Positions 25,801 to 34,979 of a stretch of DNA of 64,000 nucleotides are shown here, piece by piece (within the stretch, counting starts at the first letter, position 1; the number at the start of each line of letters is the position of its first letter). Made by a program: the position numbers and the translations under genes. Under the pieces are notes generated by a model. It was given only the letters and a program-made list of their open reading frames with translations, was not told the origin of the DNA and searched no databases. Source of the DNA: Owenia fusiformis (lineage: Eukaryota; Annelida; Polychaeta; Sabellida; Oweniidae); the NCBI GenBank assembly GCA_903813345.2, contig CAIIXF020000005.1, forward strand, positions 16,311,375 to 16,375,374, written 5' to 3'.

Positions 25801-28800
25801 TGATTTTATGAACTTGCCTCAATAATCGTATACCTCATTGATCAAATATCACAACTTTATTGGTCATACACCTGTATCTTAAATTCATTAGAGAATTATA
25901 ACCAGGCATACCTTTGCAAACACTGTCCAAGAAATCCTTTCCAAATCCATCCATACTGGAACTCTGTAAATAAATTCAATATAGTTTGTAGTAAATATAG
26001 AGGGTTTTGCATACATAAGTTGAACACAAAATTTTAACAAATCACTATAGTGAATAATAAAGTAGTGATCATAAGCTTAACTCAGGTTAATAAGATAATT
26101 GCAGGGGTTTCATTAGCAGCAGGCAACAGGCGATTTTCAGCGGTTGTTTTCACAAAAACCGCCTGTTGTTTTTAGGGACTTTTAAACTTTTCCATGTTAA
26201 ATTCATGGTTTCAATTAATTTTGCCTGTTGTTTTCATTTATTTAGCCAGTTGTGAAAAATTCTAGTGAAACCCCTGCATTGTGTTAAATCTTGCTTAGAT
26301 TTAATAGCCTGTGTATGTTTTTCAATGAAATTCACCTTAATGAAGACAACTTCATATACAGTCATACATGATGAAATACTGGTCTGTTGTAAAATTCACA
26401 AGGTATTTATATGCAAAATGTCACCACCTGCCATTTGTTACAGATACTAACGGCAGCACTGCCGTGTGACAAACACTAAACCACTGAATGCCAAACACCA
26501 ACCACTGAACACCATCCAAAAAAAGTTGGAGATTATGACATTATGTCACCACCATATGTCAACACTTGTGGTGGTGACATAACTCGTATAGTATCTGTCT
26601 TGCAGACCAATGCAAATGGCACTCCCTGGTTGTATCTCATATTTACCTGTTTGTTTGAGTCACTGTAAGTCTTCACAGCAGCATTCAATGCTCCAAGTGT
26701 TGCCTGTTCTACTTGGGTATTTGATGCACTTAGCACCTGAAATAATGAATATGTATATATTATCACATGTACCACTGAACAGAACATTCTATCACTTTTT
26801 ATGATTAAATAACCAGGTGGTAGAGATGCCAGAACTTTAGTAAATATGAAGGAGCATGTCAGTGTCTTTGGATTGATTTACTCCCATTGAATTACTATAT
26901 TTTGATTTTTGGTTTCTATATGCAAAGTTTGTTTTAATACACTTGTTCATCGCAAAAACTCATCATATACTATAAGACATTCTACATGTTAATGCTATTG
27001 TTAATGCCTAATCTGAAGCTAGTTTTCTAATACATATTTTAAACAAGCTTGTCCAGAAAGAAATTTTGAGTGAAACATGCACATGACAACTAATGTATTA
27101 CTATCTTCAAAACATATTCTATTATTATATACCTCAAATGTATTCTAGATGCTCATTGGCTTATTCATGGTCACATGACATGGAATAGATGAACTAATTC
27201 CCTGGAAAGTCCTAAATCCCTGCTTTCAGGGAAGATGAATTGTACTAATCACCAGTTAGGTCATGTGACCAGTCAATAGTACATTTTATCTTCCCCCAAA
27301 TCTGAGATTATAGGAGTTGAAAGGTAAAATGCCTTTAAATGCCAATAAGAACCTGTGAACATTTGATATTGAAATGAAAAGACTTCTCATTTTGTTTTTG
27401 TTTACAGAGTACTTATCAGGTATATAATAAAACAAATAGTAACTGCCACATTTTCGGGAAATAGTGTAAAAATTTTCCTCTCGGGAATATCCTGTCCACT
27501 GACTTGTTCCCTCGGCCTGCAGCCTCGGGAACATGTCAGTGGACAGGATATTCCCTTGAGGAAAATATTTTGCACTATTTCCCTCAATGGCAGTCACTAT
27601 TTGTACACTAATACATGGACACTAAGAATCCCATCATGGTATTCAGTAAATATACATGTATATATCTCATTATCTGTTCAACTCCAAGAGAAACTCAGTC
27701 AAATTACCCATACCTCATTCTTAATAGCATTCCATAATGCCATGTTGTATTCATTCAATAGTTGTATCCCATAGACAGGAATACACACAGCCTGCAAAGG
27801 AAAGTCTACATTTTCATCCAGTTTAAATACTTGGTCTTTAAAAATTGAAAAAAATGATCTGATTATTCATATTGCTTCAGATTATCTTTTTAATTGTTGA
27901 GTCTGATGACCTTTACTTATTGAATGTGTGTCAACTTAACTTACATGAATAAAAATGTGGATTTGTCAAGCTTTCTTAATTTTAGTCCAAATTAGAAAAT
28001 AGAACAAGGCATTAACATGACAAAATGTCACCACCTTGTTGCTCACAATATTATGAGCTCAATCTTGGTCAGATTTAAATTTCTTAGAACTTGTAGATAA
28101 TTTTTGATTTTAAAAAAATAAATTGGTCAATTTGAAGCAAAGGTCAAATCTTATATCTCATATAAAGTCAGATTTGAACTTCTGGAAACAGGTAGATGAT
28201 ATTGAAAAAAATTGAAGTCAGTTGAAACTGTATTTGTTAAGTTATTGGAAGTTGTAAGAATTTGTTACAGACGCCGATCGCCAACCACCGATCAGCAACC
28301 GCCGTAAAAAAAACGGAGACCATAACAATATGTCACCACTTTTTGGTGGTGATGTAAATATGTTCTGGTCATTTATATTGCTATAGGTCTTTCATTAAAT
28401 GTATACCTTATTGTTAACTGAACAATATTGCTTTGGCGTGGTCTCTTAAATGTACTAACCAATGTATCATAAGAGTCGATCTTTGCTGCAGTAATGTCAG
28501 AAGCCGCTTTTTCCATGATTAGTGGAAAACAGTATTGACCAAATAAGGGCGTTGCAGCTAACACATGCCTTAGAGATATGATCAGTTCCTCTCTTGTGAC
28601 GCCATAGGGATCATTTGGAGGCTAAAATTAGATCAAACATTACATTTTATTGTATTGATTATACTCAAATGCCAAGTTTCACAGGTTTGCTTATTTTCCA
28701 GTGGGTGCAAATGGGTTTTCCAGTGGGTGCAAATGGATTTCAAGTGCGCACAAGCCTGTTTTCATAACTACACTAAAATGATTAGAAAATCGTTGAATGT

Positions 28801-31800
28801 GCGTGTATGTGGTGTAAAACATGAAACAAATATGTTGTACTTACTGGTGTAAAATCGATGGGGAAATAGCAAGATGTCACTTCAAACAATTCTTCAGCAA
28901 ACATTCCTTTAAAAAACAACAAGACATTTTCATAAAAAATGTCACCAATTGGTTCCACGCAGTATAACAGAGTAAAAATATGTTGTGCAAGTCCATTAAT
29001 TCATTACCATGGTAACCAATATTGCCTTGAATCATTAGGGATGTCTATTACATAACTTTAGATGATCATTGTTCTCTCATGAATATCAATCTAACCATGA
29101 CTTCTCAAGTTATCACGATGTTATAAATGTTATAATTTGATGACATGGTAACAAATATTAGGCAAAATCTGAACACTCTTGTTACATCTCTTTAGGCATT
29201 CATCAAATTTCAAACCAATGTATCCTGATGGAACTGAGGAGCAGGAGAACAATGAAACCTTTATATCTGAACACATCTCTAATCCAAACATCTCTCAATG
29301 TGAACTCTTTTTCTCTGTTCCAAATTTGTTATCTCCCATTGACTTACGTGTTTATAATACCTTGAAATGTGAAGACATGTTAATCTGAACACTTTTGGCC
29401 AGTCCAAGAGGTGTTCGGACTAGACAGTTTTTTTTACTGTAGTATGATTTGTTTGACATACCTATTTGGAAGTGTTGTATGATGGCTACAACAGATCTGA
29501 AAGCAATTAAGAGATTCCTGGGATCTTTCTCGCCATCCATCACTTGGATGTAACTGTAGACGAAGCTATTCCCAAATTTCTGCAGGGCTGCAAGATAAAG
29601 ACAAAATGAGCAGAGATGTTTTGGAACAATTGCATTTCTTTATATCAAATATACATTAAATCATCAGACTGTTTCTAGTACATAACATTTTTGAAGCAAG
29701 GGATCCACAACAGCAAGGCCCAACATTGAATGATACCAAAAAATGTTGGGAACTTTTTCTAAACTTGAAGGCAAAACAAGAATGAGCTGAGAAAAATGTT
29801 GTTAAATAGTTACTTGTACCAGTGCATATACATGTGAAAGGTTAATATATGGGGATCTGCAGTCTGGCTGGACGAGGTTGCTCATCACGTCACATCAAAA
29901 AAAATAAAAAATTACAGATAACCATACATCATCAAAATCTTTTACCTGTAAGTTTCTGTATAAGAAATGATTGCAATATATTATAAATGGTTCTCCTGTC
30001 TGCCTGGCTCAAAGACTGCACAGTGACCTCTTTAAATATGCTGTTACATATTGCCTGGACACCTTCATCTGTTAACCCTGAACATTCACTCTGAAATTAA
30101 GAAATCTTTTATAAACAATTTCCAATGTATTAAATTAAGAGATACAGGTTCCTACACTCTTTTCACCTTACTTTAACTTTCTTTTCAAATGTCAATCAAA
30201 TGGGAAATCATCTCATGTAAAATAAAAACATATATAATTGTGTATATGTAAAATATATAACATAAACTTTTCATTTGACGGCTAATAGGGCTGAATATTG
30301 ACAGAACTTTTTAATTTACATTTTACTGCATTTCATGTGCTTAAAAATATTCTAAAAAACAACATCCAAGGGAATCACATATGTACATGAAGTTCTTACC
30401 AGAGCTTTAAGTCCATGCAGCGCTTGTGGCGTTATAGAATGGTGATCTTTCAAGCGATCACTGAAGAATGCAACCAATACATCAACTGAAAAATTCACAA
30501 TCTTCATCTAAATGTTTCCATCTCAGATACTGTACATTTAAAATAATATCCTCTGTATTCAAAAGTGATAAAAATGAATCTCATATCTTAAAAATTCCTT
30601 CCAAATTTTAACAAGTTGAAATACAATAAAAACTTCTCAACTAGGCATTAGGCATTAACATGACAAAATATCACCACCGAGTTCGTATCGCAAATGGTTA
30701 CAAAAATGTAACAATAGTTACAGAATCACCCCAAACAGTCACAAAAAATAATCTGTTTCCATGGTAACATAGATTCATTGCCATGGTAAATGAAACTGCC
30801 AAAATTATGTTAGAAGTCATAACATGTCTTTATGTGTTGACAATAAAAATTTTGGATCCATTTGAACACTACTTCTGGTGGTGACATAATTAGGTCCGAA
30901 AAAAGTGAGCCTTTACCTTCTTGTGTGTTGAGATGTTGGGCAGAAAGCTTGTTGATGAGGCCTGATAAGAGACTGGTACCTCGACATCTCACAGTCACAT
31001 CGCCACTTGTAAGGTAGTCCCTTAACATACAAGTCATTATGTTACACAAGAGACAAAACATAAAAGTCATTGTGTTACACAAGAGACAAAACATACAAGT
31101 CATTGTGTCACAAGAGACAAAACATAAAAGTTATTGTTTTATACCAGACCAAAAATAAACTACCATAAATTACATGCACTTCTCCAACATGGTTCTTTAA
31201 TTATAATTTTATGATGTGAAAATACTCGAAACAAAGTGTAGAAATGGCACTAATGGTTCAAATTTGTAAGAATATACACTAGTTACTAATTGTCATTCTC
31301 TAAGTTTAAAATCACCATTACATATGTATTTTAAAAAAACTTTTTAGCCTACCTCAGACCTTCTACTAGCTCCACAAGCTTCAAGTGTCCTGCTTTGACA
31401 TCTGCAAAATACATAAAAACTGATCAGAAATTGCACAGTATCTATTCATAAACATCAAGGGCATTTAAGATACAATATACATGTACTATCTGCTGTTTGA
31501 AGTTTCCCAACCTACACTTTGAATGTCACACTTGCAGACAATAATCTTATGTCACTGGTCAACAGTACAATGAGTACAGTACAATGAGTTAGTATCATCA
31601 AAGATGGTGGACAAAATTCATTCAATACTGATGAACCTTCAATTTCACCTAAATCTGGATTCCAAATATTTCGTCATGCAAATAGTTCAACAACAAGGCA
31701 TGCGCAATAGTCATGAAGAAATTGAATGGGAATTTTACTTTCATAGCCTGGTGTATATTTACTCGAGTCTAGCCAAATGACTTGGGTAGAAGACATGGCA

Positions 31801-34800
31801 AGTGGACTAACATGCAGTGAAAAAGTTTATCCTGGAGAAAAATAAATTTAGATGTTATTTTAAAAATCGTAATGAAAATATTTCATCAATAAAAATTTAA
31901 ACGGACACTGTCCTTTGTGAGATATTGCATGCTTTCGTCTCAAGTTAAAATCACTGGATCTTCCATTTTTTAAAACCTCTGTTGAGGTTGAACTCTATCC
32001 CACTAATAGCAACAGTACTTGAGGGATAGCATAAAAAGCAATAAAACACACAGGGCTTCATGATTAAAGCATAAGGCCACACTGTGGTCGAAGAATAAAT
32101 ATGTGTGCATTATTAACTTTTAGAAGAACTTGTCTTCACACTATCCGTGTATGGATAGGTAGCATTATCTCGATTTGTTTCAGCTAGTATTGTACATTGA
32201 TGGATGGTAATAAATAGACTGTGAACTGCATAGGCCCGCCGGGAACATGCATAAAAAATTGAGTCGAGTATTGTCGCTGCTTGTGTATTTTTAAATCAGC
32301 CAATTACACAACAGTTCTAGATCTAGATTCTAAATTTGTATTGTAGATCTAATGCATTATATTGTAACTGTAAACTAGCCTAAATTGGCTAAAAGACAAA
32401 GTGACATGTCTGATGTCAGTTTGTTTGTTTGTCAGTTAGTACTAAAGTAGATCTACTAAACTCTGTTAAGCATGATAAAAGGCAAGAAGTTTAGTTAGAA
32501 ATAAAAGAGTTATCTCATGAATGGGACCCTTACATGGCTCCTAAAAGGTAGAAGACACTAAATGGTGTGACACTATAAGCTGAATTTTGTCCACATAGAG
32601 CATGTGCACAATACTAAAGACATGTAAAATTGAACTGTCAAAATAATAGAAATTACTCACCAGCTCGCCTCTACCGGAAGTTATGATACGTTATGGTGTA
32701 ACTACGGTAATTAATTTTAAAATATTGAAAAAATCAACAACATTCAATTTCTAGGGTGTACAACCATTTTCGAGCGAATTTGCCGATATAATAACAATAT
32801 TTTTGAGTTCCCCTAGGCTATATATAAACTTCATCAATACACAGTATATTCAACATAGGTTTTGCTTCTCGATTTTTAAATATCACTATGCAAAGACAGG
32901 GACTCATTTTAGGTAAAATCATTGCTTCACCAATGAAAATTAAAGGGAACGTAAGCTCACAAAATAAATAAATCCATTACAATGTTAAGTATATGATTTG
33001 AAAGATTGTCTGGATTATATGTGTGATCGATTGATGCATAAACAAACATATTCATTTCAACTTGCAGACCTCCATTCTGGCTCATGTATAGGCCTAAGAC
33101 GCCATATTGCCTTATGTATTGTACTGCCCATGCGTGCATATTTAATGCGTGACGTCACATCGACAGAGATCAGCGATCAAGTTTGACTAAAAAATTAAAA
33201 GATCCACACTTAACAGCACAAAAATGATATCAATGATCGCCTATTTCATATCAAATAAGTGTAGGATGTAAGGTTTAACATTTTTCATGTTATTTAGTAT
33301 TTACAGAAGCAGAGCTTGTAAAGAAACCAAGTTTTAAATTCCGATTTTGACTGTTGACAAAAATAAAGAAAAGAGAGAAAGAGGCGACTTGTTAGAAACA
33401 ATGACATGAAATTGTGAATAAAAAAGATATTATTGTGGGTTTTATTTTTTGAGAGTTCATCAAATACACTCATGTGTATTAATTTAAATATGCATTGTAA
33501 AACCTCTCAGTTCTACCAAGCATTATAAAAACTGATCGAAATGGCTTCGTTTTTATGTATAAAAAACACTACCCTACCCGGAAGTAGTACAACATGTATA
33601 TTGAAACCATGTGCAAACTGTAAATCACGTGAATTGGCTGATGCAATCAGGATGTGACTAGTACAAAGTAACTATGATGCAATCAGGATATGACTTGTGC
33701 AAAATAATTGGCTTCACCTAGAATTCGCGATCTTTGCTCTTTAGCATAATATGAAGACATGTTTTGTGTTTAAGTAGCTAGATTCAAATACAAACTAAAT
33801 GAATATAACATAAACCAACCATCATTTGTTCCAATCATGGCGAATTTTCAAGGAAATACGTGTAACTGAATGTAAATCAACAGCGGAGCTCTTCAATTAT
33901 GAGGTGAGAAAAATGTAAAAATAAAAACAAAAATAAATCTCACAGAATAGAGCTATTTATACGATTCTAAGTACATTTTAAGTGCTCCATACATTAATGT
34001 AAGTATAAAAGCCATTAACCTCAACTGGGAAGCACTTTCCAACTATTTTTACGGCTTGAATTGTAAGAAAATGGCACTTATCTCAAAAAATGGAAATTTG
34101 AAAGAAGCTCAATTTATTGTGAAGATGAAGTTTATATATATCTGTATATGGGGGTGCGAATATATAGTCATAGTATGGGCTAATTCGCTTAAAAATGGCG
34201 ATATATACCTCAGAACTTGTATTTTGTGATTTTTCCAATATTTTAAAATTAATTACCGTAGTTACACCATAATGTATCATAACTTCCGGAAGAGCCGAGC
34301 TGGTAAGTATATTTCAGTTCTTTTGACAGTTCAATTTTACATGTCTTTAGTATTGTGCACATGCTCTATGTGGACAAAATTCAGCTTATACAGTTGGGGA
34401 CATAAATAAATGACAGGTGGATTTGCTGAAGTGAGGATTTCCCATGTTAAAAATAAGAGAATTTACAAGAGGCCATACATCAGTGGATGAGATTATACAA
34501 AATGTAAAATATACAAATTTTAAGGGATATATATCTAGACAATATTGGAAATTATGGGCTTTCAGACCACCATAATTAGGAAATGGTGATCGAAAATCGA
34601 CCTGTCATTTATTTTTGTCCCCAACTGTAGTGTTACATCATTTAGTGTCTTCTACCTTTTAGGAGCTATGTAAGGGTCCCATTCATGAGATAACTCTTTT
34701 ATTTCTAACTAAACTTCTTCTCCTTTTATCATGCTTAACAGAGTGTAGCCTAAAGAACAAATATTGAGTTCATAGTAAAATCAACCAAAGAAAATACAAA

Positions 34801-34979
34801 GGTTTAGTGACAAGGGCAACTAGAAATAATTATTAGACACATATGTATGTTTAATATAAGAACGTTTAAATACCTTCAACAATCGGTCCCAACGAGCTAT
34901 CTTGATTTCCATGAACGAAATCTTGAGCGGCACTTTTCCACTCGGGCGCTGACATCTTGTCTAATGAGTCGCCTCTCAT
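2935..34979 (-). CDS. MMS19: MMS19, cytosolic iron-sulfur assembly targeting factor (complete, 25 coding exons)
   Basis: MMS19 is the HEAT-repeat scaffold of the CIA targeting complex (with CIAO1 and CIAO2B). It hands Fe-S clusters to nuclear and cytosolic proteins such as XPD, DNA polymerases and helicases. All exons were placed by eye from GT-AG sites and similarity to remembered human MMS19. They sum to 3075 nt, giving 1024 aa plus stop against about 1030 aa in human, with every junction in phase. Landmarks include VMDGEKDPRNLL in exon 6, TSCYFPIDFTP in exon 7 and the C-terminal DDKKRLVRKEAVKARTEW of exon 24, which completes as YLLGAPSTKT-stop in exon 25. Two starts are possible: ATG at 34979 (MRGDSLDK...) or 34955 (MSAPEW...), giving 1024 or 1016 aa. 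The gene is head-to-head with UBTD and carries a mannosidase gene on the other strand in intron 13. Confidence 0.97.
3600..4745. repeat. Three-plus copies of a 363-364 bp tandem repeat
   Basis: The block around ATTATTGGTATC recurs at about 3648, 4011 and 4375. Each copy also carries a TTATGACGTCATA-type palindrome or variant, TTTTGGCCTC, AACAGTGTTTTATTAG and CCATGGTTACC. A partial fourth unit fades out near 4745. The array lies just inside the left inverted end of the surrounding element. Confidence 0.8.
5480..6000 (-). pseudogene. Decayed gag-like remnant of an LTR-type retroelement
   Basis: On the minus strand, frames broken by stops encode short stretches that read like a retrotransposon gag. 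From about 5935 down to 5755 one stretch includes KAKFAEKALGMYEMAL, then TPLFDGNTLWLDFKAYFKN. Further down come QQLVQELEEGYAYDDLVEAL (about 5700-5640) and EEKSLDQAMEVAQRGEAY (about 5545-5490). The pattern resembles Ty3/gypsy gag. Frameshifts and stops make it non-functional, and no protease, reverse transcriptase or integrase was recognised nearby. Confidence 0.45.
8100..9990. repeat. Diverged repeat field of roughly 200 bp units
   Basis: Around the nested inverted-repeat element, similar phrases recur: a run like CAAAATACCTCATTTT, then a TAGGTGGTTCTTAGGCA or TGGCTGCTAGGCAACA phrase, then GATGACATCACAA, then a cytosine-poor spacer. Copies are visible near 8100-8290, 9430-9520, 9640-9720 and 9800-9900. 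It is non-coding and old. Confidence 0.5.
8275..8990. mobile_element. About 0.7 kb inverted-repeat element with CTAGTCAACTCAGACC ends
   Basis: The left end has CCTAGTCAACTCAGACCC followed by TAGTTAA (8293-8317). The right end carries the reverse complement, with two further variants of the GAGTTGACTAGGG unit (8930-8990). The AT-rich centre has no ORF. It looks like a MITE nested in the larger element. Confidence 0.7.
11735..11810. repeat. Fragment of a dispersed repeat (copy also near 58675)
   Basis: A phrase from GGGGGTTCAGGTGAACCCC through CCAAAAATTCTTTCAAAA and GCATGCAGTTTTCC is shared in diverged form with 58680-58740, which is in a different gene. It is a short remnant of an interspersed repeat inside MMS19 intron 20. 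Confidence 0.5.
14389..14506. mobile_element. GGTGGTGACAT-family MITE, copy A
   Basis: It begins AACAAGGCATTAACATGG followed by AAAATGTCACCACC and ends near TAGGTGACATAA, with an internal GTTGGAGACTATA block. The same layout recurs at seven other places in this window. It lies in MMS19 intron 15 and has no coding capacity. Confidence 0.75.
15860..16425. repeat. 98-bp tandem array, six copies, containing the MMS19 exon 14 splice acceptor
   Basis: The phrase TGTCTGAAAC (TGTCTAAAAC in the last copy) recurs at 15911, 16009, 16107, 16205, 16303 and 16401, exactly 98 bp apart. The first unit is the 5' half of MMS19 exon 14 and its acceptor. In the direction of transcription the five extra copies lie upstream. 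Each keeps a TTTCAG or TTTTAG acceptor followed by about 55 bp of exon-like sequence, then intron. Reading from a copy in the exon 13 frame soon meets a TAA. Confidence 0.95.
15914..19053. other. MMS19 intron 13, part left of the mannosidase gene
   Basis: Apart from the 98-bp array this is unremarkable AT-rich sequence with no supported gene. A TATATAATAC about 160 bp before the mannosidase ATG (near 18892) could be a core-promoter element for that gene, but there is no further support. Confidence 0.4.
19054..22347 (+). CDS. MAN2A: Golgi alpha-mannosidase II, intronless, nested in MMS19 intron 13
   Basis: This is a glycoside hydrolase family 38 enzyme that trims two mannoses from GlcNAcMan5GlcNAc2 in the medial Golgi, committing glycans to the complex type. 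I chose the ATG at 19054 (MKLPMRLLL...), giving 1097 aa. An upstream ATG at 19009 would add a hydrophobic 15-residue leader. The protein is type II: a short basic tail, a membrane anchor (about residues 6-22), a stem, then the catalytic domain. Catalytic landmarks are HSHVDPGW (135-142, zinc ligands His135 and Asp139), WSIDPFGHS (nucleophile Asp256) and YQHHDAITGTEKKHV (522-536). Human MAN2A1 is about 1144 aa. Oddities are Val where relatives have Asn in HSHNDPGW, and an altered block before the DSCG cysteine. The lack of introns among intron-rich neighbours suggests retroposition. The frame is fully open, so it is probably functional. Confidence 0.96.
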   Translation: MKLPMRLLLATAAFFFIIVYLIANKHSKTQSIQDKTITQDKSLSFRKSPQNELTQNVLLQEIQTTTRANIYQTLEQFQKEHKKLPTILKARADIFSQDVLDYVDVNYKYEFKMFPNTTREVPRRRAPINVVIIPHSHVDPGWLQTIDEYYKYLVHGILTNTVLALTENPELKFMWAETVFLAKWWDNLTISDVDGVIKMKFQELLRQGRFEIVMGSWVMPDEASTHFYSIIDQMVEGHQWLEHTLGIKPNYTWSIDPFGHSSSFPYFLKSAGFKAMGIGRVHAAVKRHLALNQSLEFHWRQAWDHSRQNDIFCHMLAGETYITRDSCGTNSMKCSQFDFTGHDGERITKDNVATQADILYRQYLSKADLFHTNTIFNLMGHDFKYSTIRSHTYMLENVRQLMRYMNHNRTMNINIKFGTLGDYFKMVQNDTNYMKIPSLIGDFYPYMMTKAYTSKDYWTGYFTTRPFDKYLGRELQWMLRVSEILNTFAALKIHQEALSPYNDIIMENLLNLTEAHRELGVYQHHDAITGTEKKHVAIDYERRMMTGLQACYKVIKTAFNILQEATMTSGEDTIDIDQNEDNNLYIDDVRDLTDMQPSKILIDVTKEQQIIVINPVEHHITTVARFYINDPHVKIFNTSGTEMNVQVNPIWQDMDGMFEDRYELVIEVTVTAFGSSTYRIKHHEETAKCSEVLIHGSKNYSSNDYFKIQNQGNTDIQISNSYLKATFSFDTGDLVSVQQGEDIYKIQASFTSYHSGLGGAYVFKPREEAWDPKQAFTIQNATVRIIHGHIVSEVHTLYAGLTRVFIIHHTGVHIQKAISINNVIDIKNFPVPFRKNIEVMMEIKTNIINKNRIFYSDANGFQMRPRKTNPDIPVNGNFYPMTSMFYLESTKTRLTVTSAQPLGVSNLNPGEVQIGLDRMTMFNDNKGMSEAIDDNKVTSSRFMLFVEKRRKPADVATVSMPSALGHLLQNLINNPLVQMYGGNKNSMYENLALISEELPCNIKIALFRGLFDKTSKLPRLNSIGLTIHSIVYDAHLNITMCKYSKTYNIDKIFNISSKVSQTEESSLSFMHRVKLINISDDLPVSPMELKSYKLDLA
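22655..22770. repeat. About 29-bp imperfect tandem repeat (AACACCTTTGGCCAAA-type)
   Basis: Four to five imperfect units of the type GAACACCTTTGGCCAAACTTT run in tandem, ending at a CGCGCTCGCTATGCTCGCGA palindrome-like stretch that leads into the poly-G tract. Confidence 0.75.
22804..22840 (+). repeat. 37-base uninterrupted poly-G tract
   Basis: Thirty-seven consecutive G residues sit in otherwise AT-rich DNA. It can fold as G-quadruplexes in the plus strand and is likely length-variable. Proline- or glycine-rich ORFs across it are artefacts of the homopolymer. Confidence 0.95.
24791..34979 (-). CDS. MMS19: MMS19 coding exons 1-13 (N-terminal half)
   Basis: Exons in transcript order: 34979-34874, 31401-31353, 31020-30917, 30485-30400, 30090-29946, 29587-29462, 28906-28845, 28621-28460, 27791-27714, 26736-26647, 25963-25912, 25589-25438 and 25071-24791. 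This half contains the conserved N-terminal MMS19 domain, seen as RLKDHHSITPQALHGLKAL (exon 4), FKEVTVQSLSQADRRTIYN (exon 5), VMDGEKDPRNLLIAFRSV (exon 6) and EKAASDITAAKIDSYDTL (exon 8). Exons 9-13 are less conserved helical repeat sequence. Exon 3 has an unusual acceptor with almost no polypyrimidine tract, because a 33-bp tandem array sits directly upstream. Intron 1 (31402-34873) holds a large inverted repeat. Exon boundaries are inferred from frame and homology, not from transcripts. Confidence 0.95.
25600..25890. repeat. Degenerate CCTCATTGATCA-type repeats in MMS19 intron 11
   Basis: Variants of CCTCATTGATCAAATATCAC and TATTGGTCATA recur at least six times at irregular spacing between exons 11 and 12. 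There is no coding potential. Confidence 0.65.
26101..26277. mobile_element. 177-bp MITE with GCAGGGGTTTCA ends
   Basis: The left end GCAGGGGTTTCATTAG is mirrored by CTAGTGAAACCCCTGC at the right end. ATT on both sides could be a 3-bp target-site duplication. Inside are three variants of GCCTGTTGTTTT. It lies in MMS19 intron 10. Confidence 0.8.
26404..26584. mobile_element. GGTGGTGACAT-family MITE, copy B
   Basis: It has ATGCAAAATGTCACCACC at the left and GTGGTGGTGACATAAC at the right. The centre holds AAAGTTGGAGATTATGACAT and CACTGAACACC repeats. It lies immediately downstream (in transcription) of MMS19 exon 10. Confidence 0.8.
27434..27603. repeat. Near-perfect palindrome, about 80 bp arms
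   Basis: The sequence is an inverted repeat centred on CTGCAG at 27518-27523. The arms match nearly base for base, including GGGAATATCCTGTCCACTGAC and its complement. There is no spacer to speak of, so single strands would form one long hairpin. It lies in MMS19 intron 9. Confidence 0.92.
28003..28357. mobile_element. GGTGGTGACAT-family MITE, copy C (long form)
   Basis: It starts AACAAGGCATTAACATGACA followed by AAATGTCACCACC and ends ATATGTCACCACTTTTTGG then TGGTGATGTAA. This copy carries about 200 bp of extra central sequence compared with the short forms. MMS19 intron 8. Confidence 0.75.
29160..29440. mobile_element. Degenerate CAGTAAAACC-family element (right end kept)
   Basis: The right part, AACACTTTTGGCCAGTCC then GAGGTGTTCGGACTAGACAG and a decayed TTTTTTACTGTA, matches the ends of three better elements at 38-42 kb. 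The left end is not recognisable. It lies in MMS19 intron 6. Confidence 0.55.
30647..30889. mobile_element. GGTGGTGACAT-family MITE, copy D
   Basis: It begins GGCATTAACATGACAAAATA with TCACCACC and ends CTGGTGGTGACATAATTA. The centre includes a TCCATGGTAACA pair. It sits between MMS19 exons 3 and 4, only about 28 bp beyond the exon 3 donor. Confidence 0.75.
31023..31135. repeat. 33-bp tandem repeat abutting the MMS19 exon 3 acceptor
   Basis: AAGTCAT or AAGTTAT recurs at 31031, 31064, 31097 and 31128 within units like ACACAAGAGACAAAACATAC. The array starts at the splice acceptor itself (AG = 31021-31022). Because 33 is a multiple of three, the minus-strand frame stays open through the array into exon 3. 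Confidence 0.9.
32457..34745. repeat. Large inverted repeat, arms at least 300 bp, 2.3 kb span
   Basis: Left arm 32457-32720 and right arm 34240-34745 are reverse complements with few mismatches. Both have CTCATGAATGGGACCC, CTTTAGTATTGTGCACATG (as complement) and CCGGAAG...GGTGTAACTACGGTAATTA. Further inward the match continues in more diverged form to about 32900 and 34100. The right arm is interrupted by a 237-bp MITE absent from the left arm. The centre (about 33000-34050) has no ORF of note. Confidence 0.9.
34391..34627. mobile_element. 237-bp TA-flanked MITE with CAGTTGGGGAC ends
   Basis: CAGTTGGGGACATAAATAAA plus TGACAGGT at the left is mirrored by ACCTGTCATTTATTTTTGTC plus CCCAACTG at the right. 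TA flanks both ends (34389-34390, 34628-34629). TA target sites and CAG ends are typical of Tc1/mariner-class non-autonomous elements. It is inserted in the right arm of the surrounding inverted repeat. Confidence 0.9.

Larger units (their letters stand above)
31402..34873. other. MMS19 intron 1
   Basis: The first 1 kb in transcript-distal direction (31402-32456) is AT-rich with nothing recognisable. The remainder is the large inverted repeat and its nested element, listed separately. Confidence 0.6.

Noticed and set aside
27286-27597. Two minus-strand ORFs of 61 and 103 codons
   Set aside because: Both run across the near-perfect palindrome and have no similarity to known proteins.
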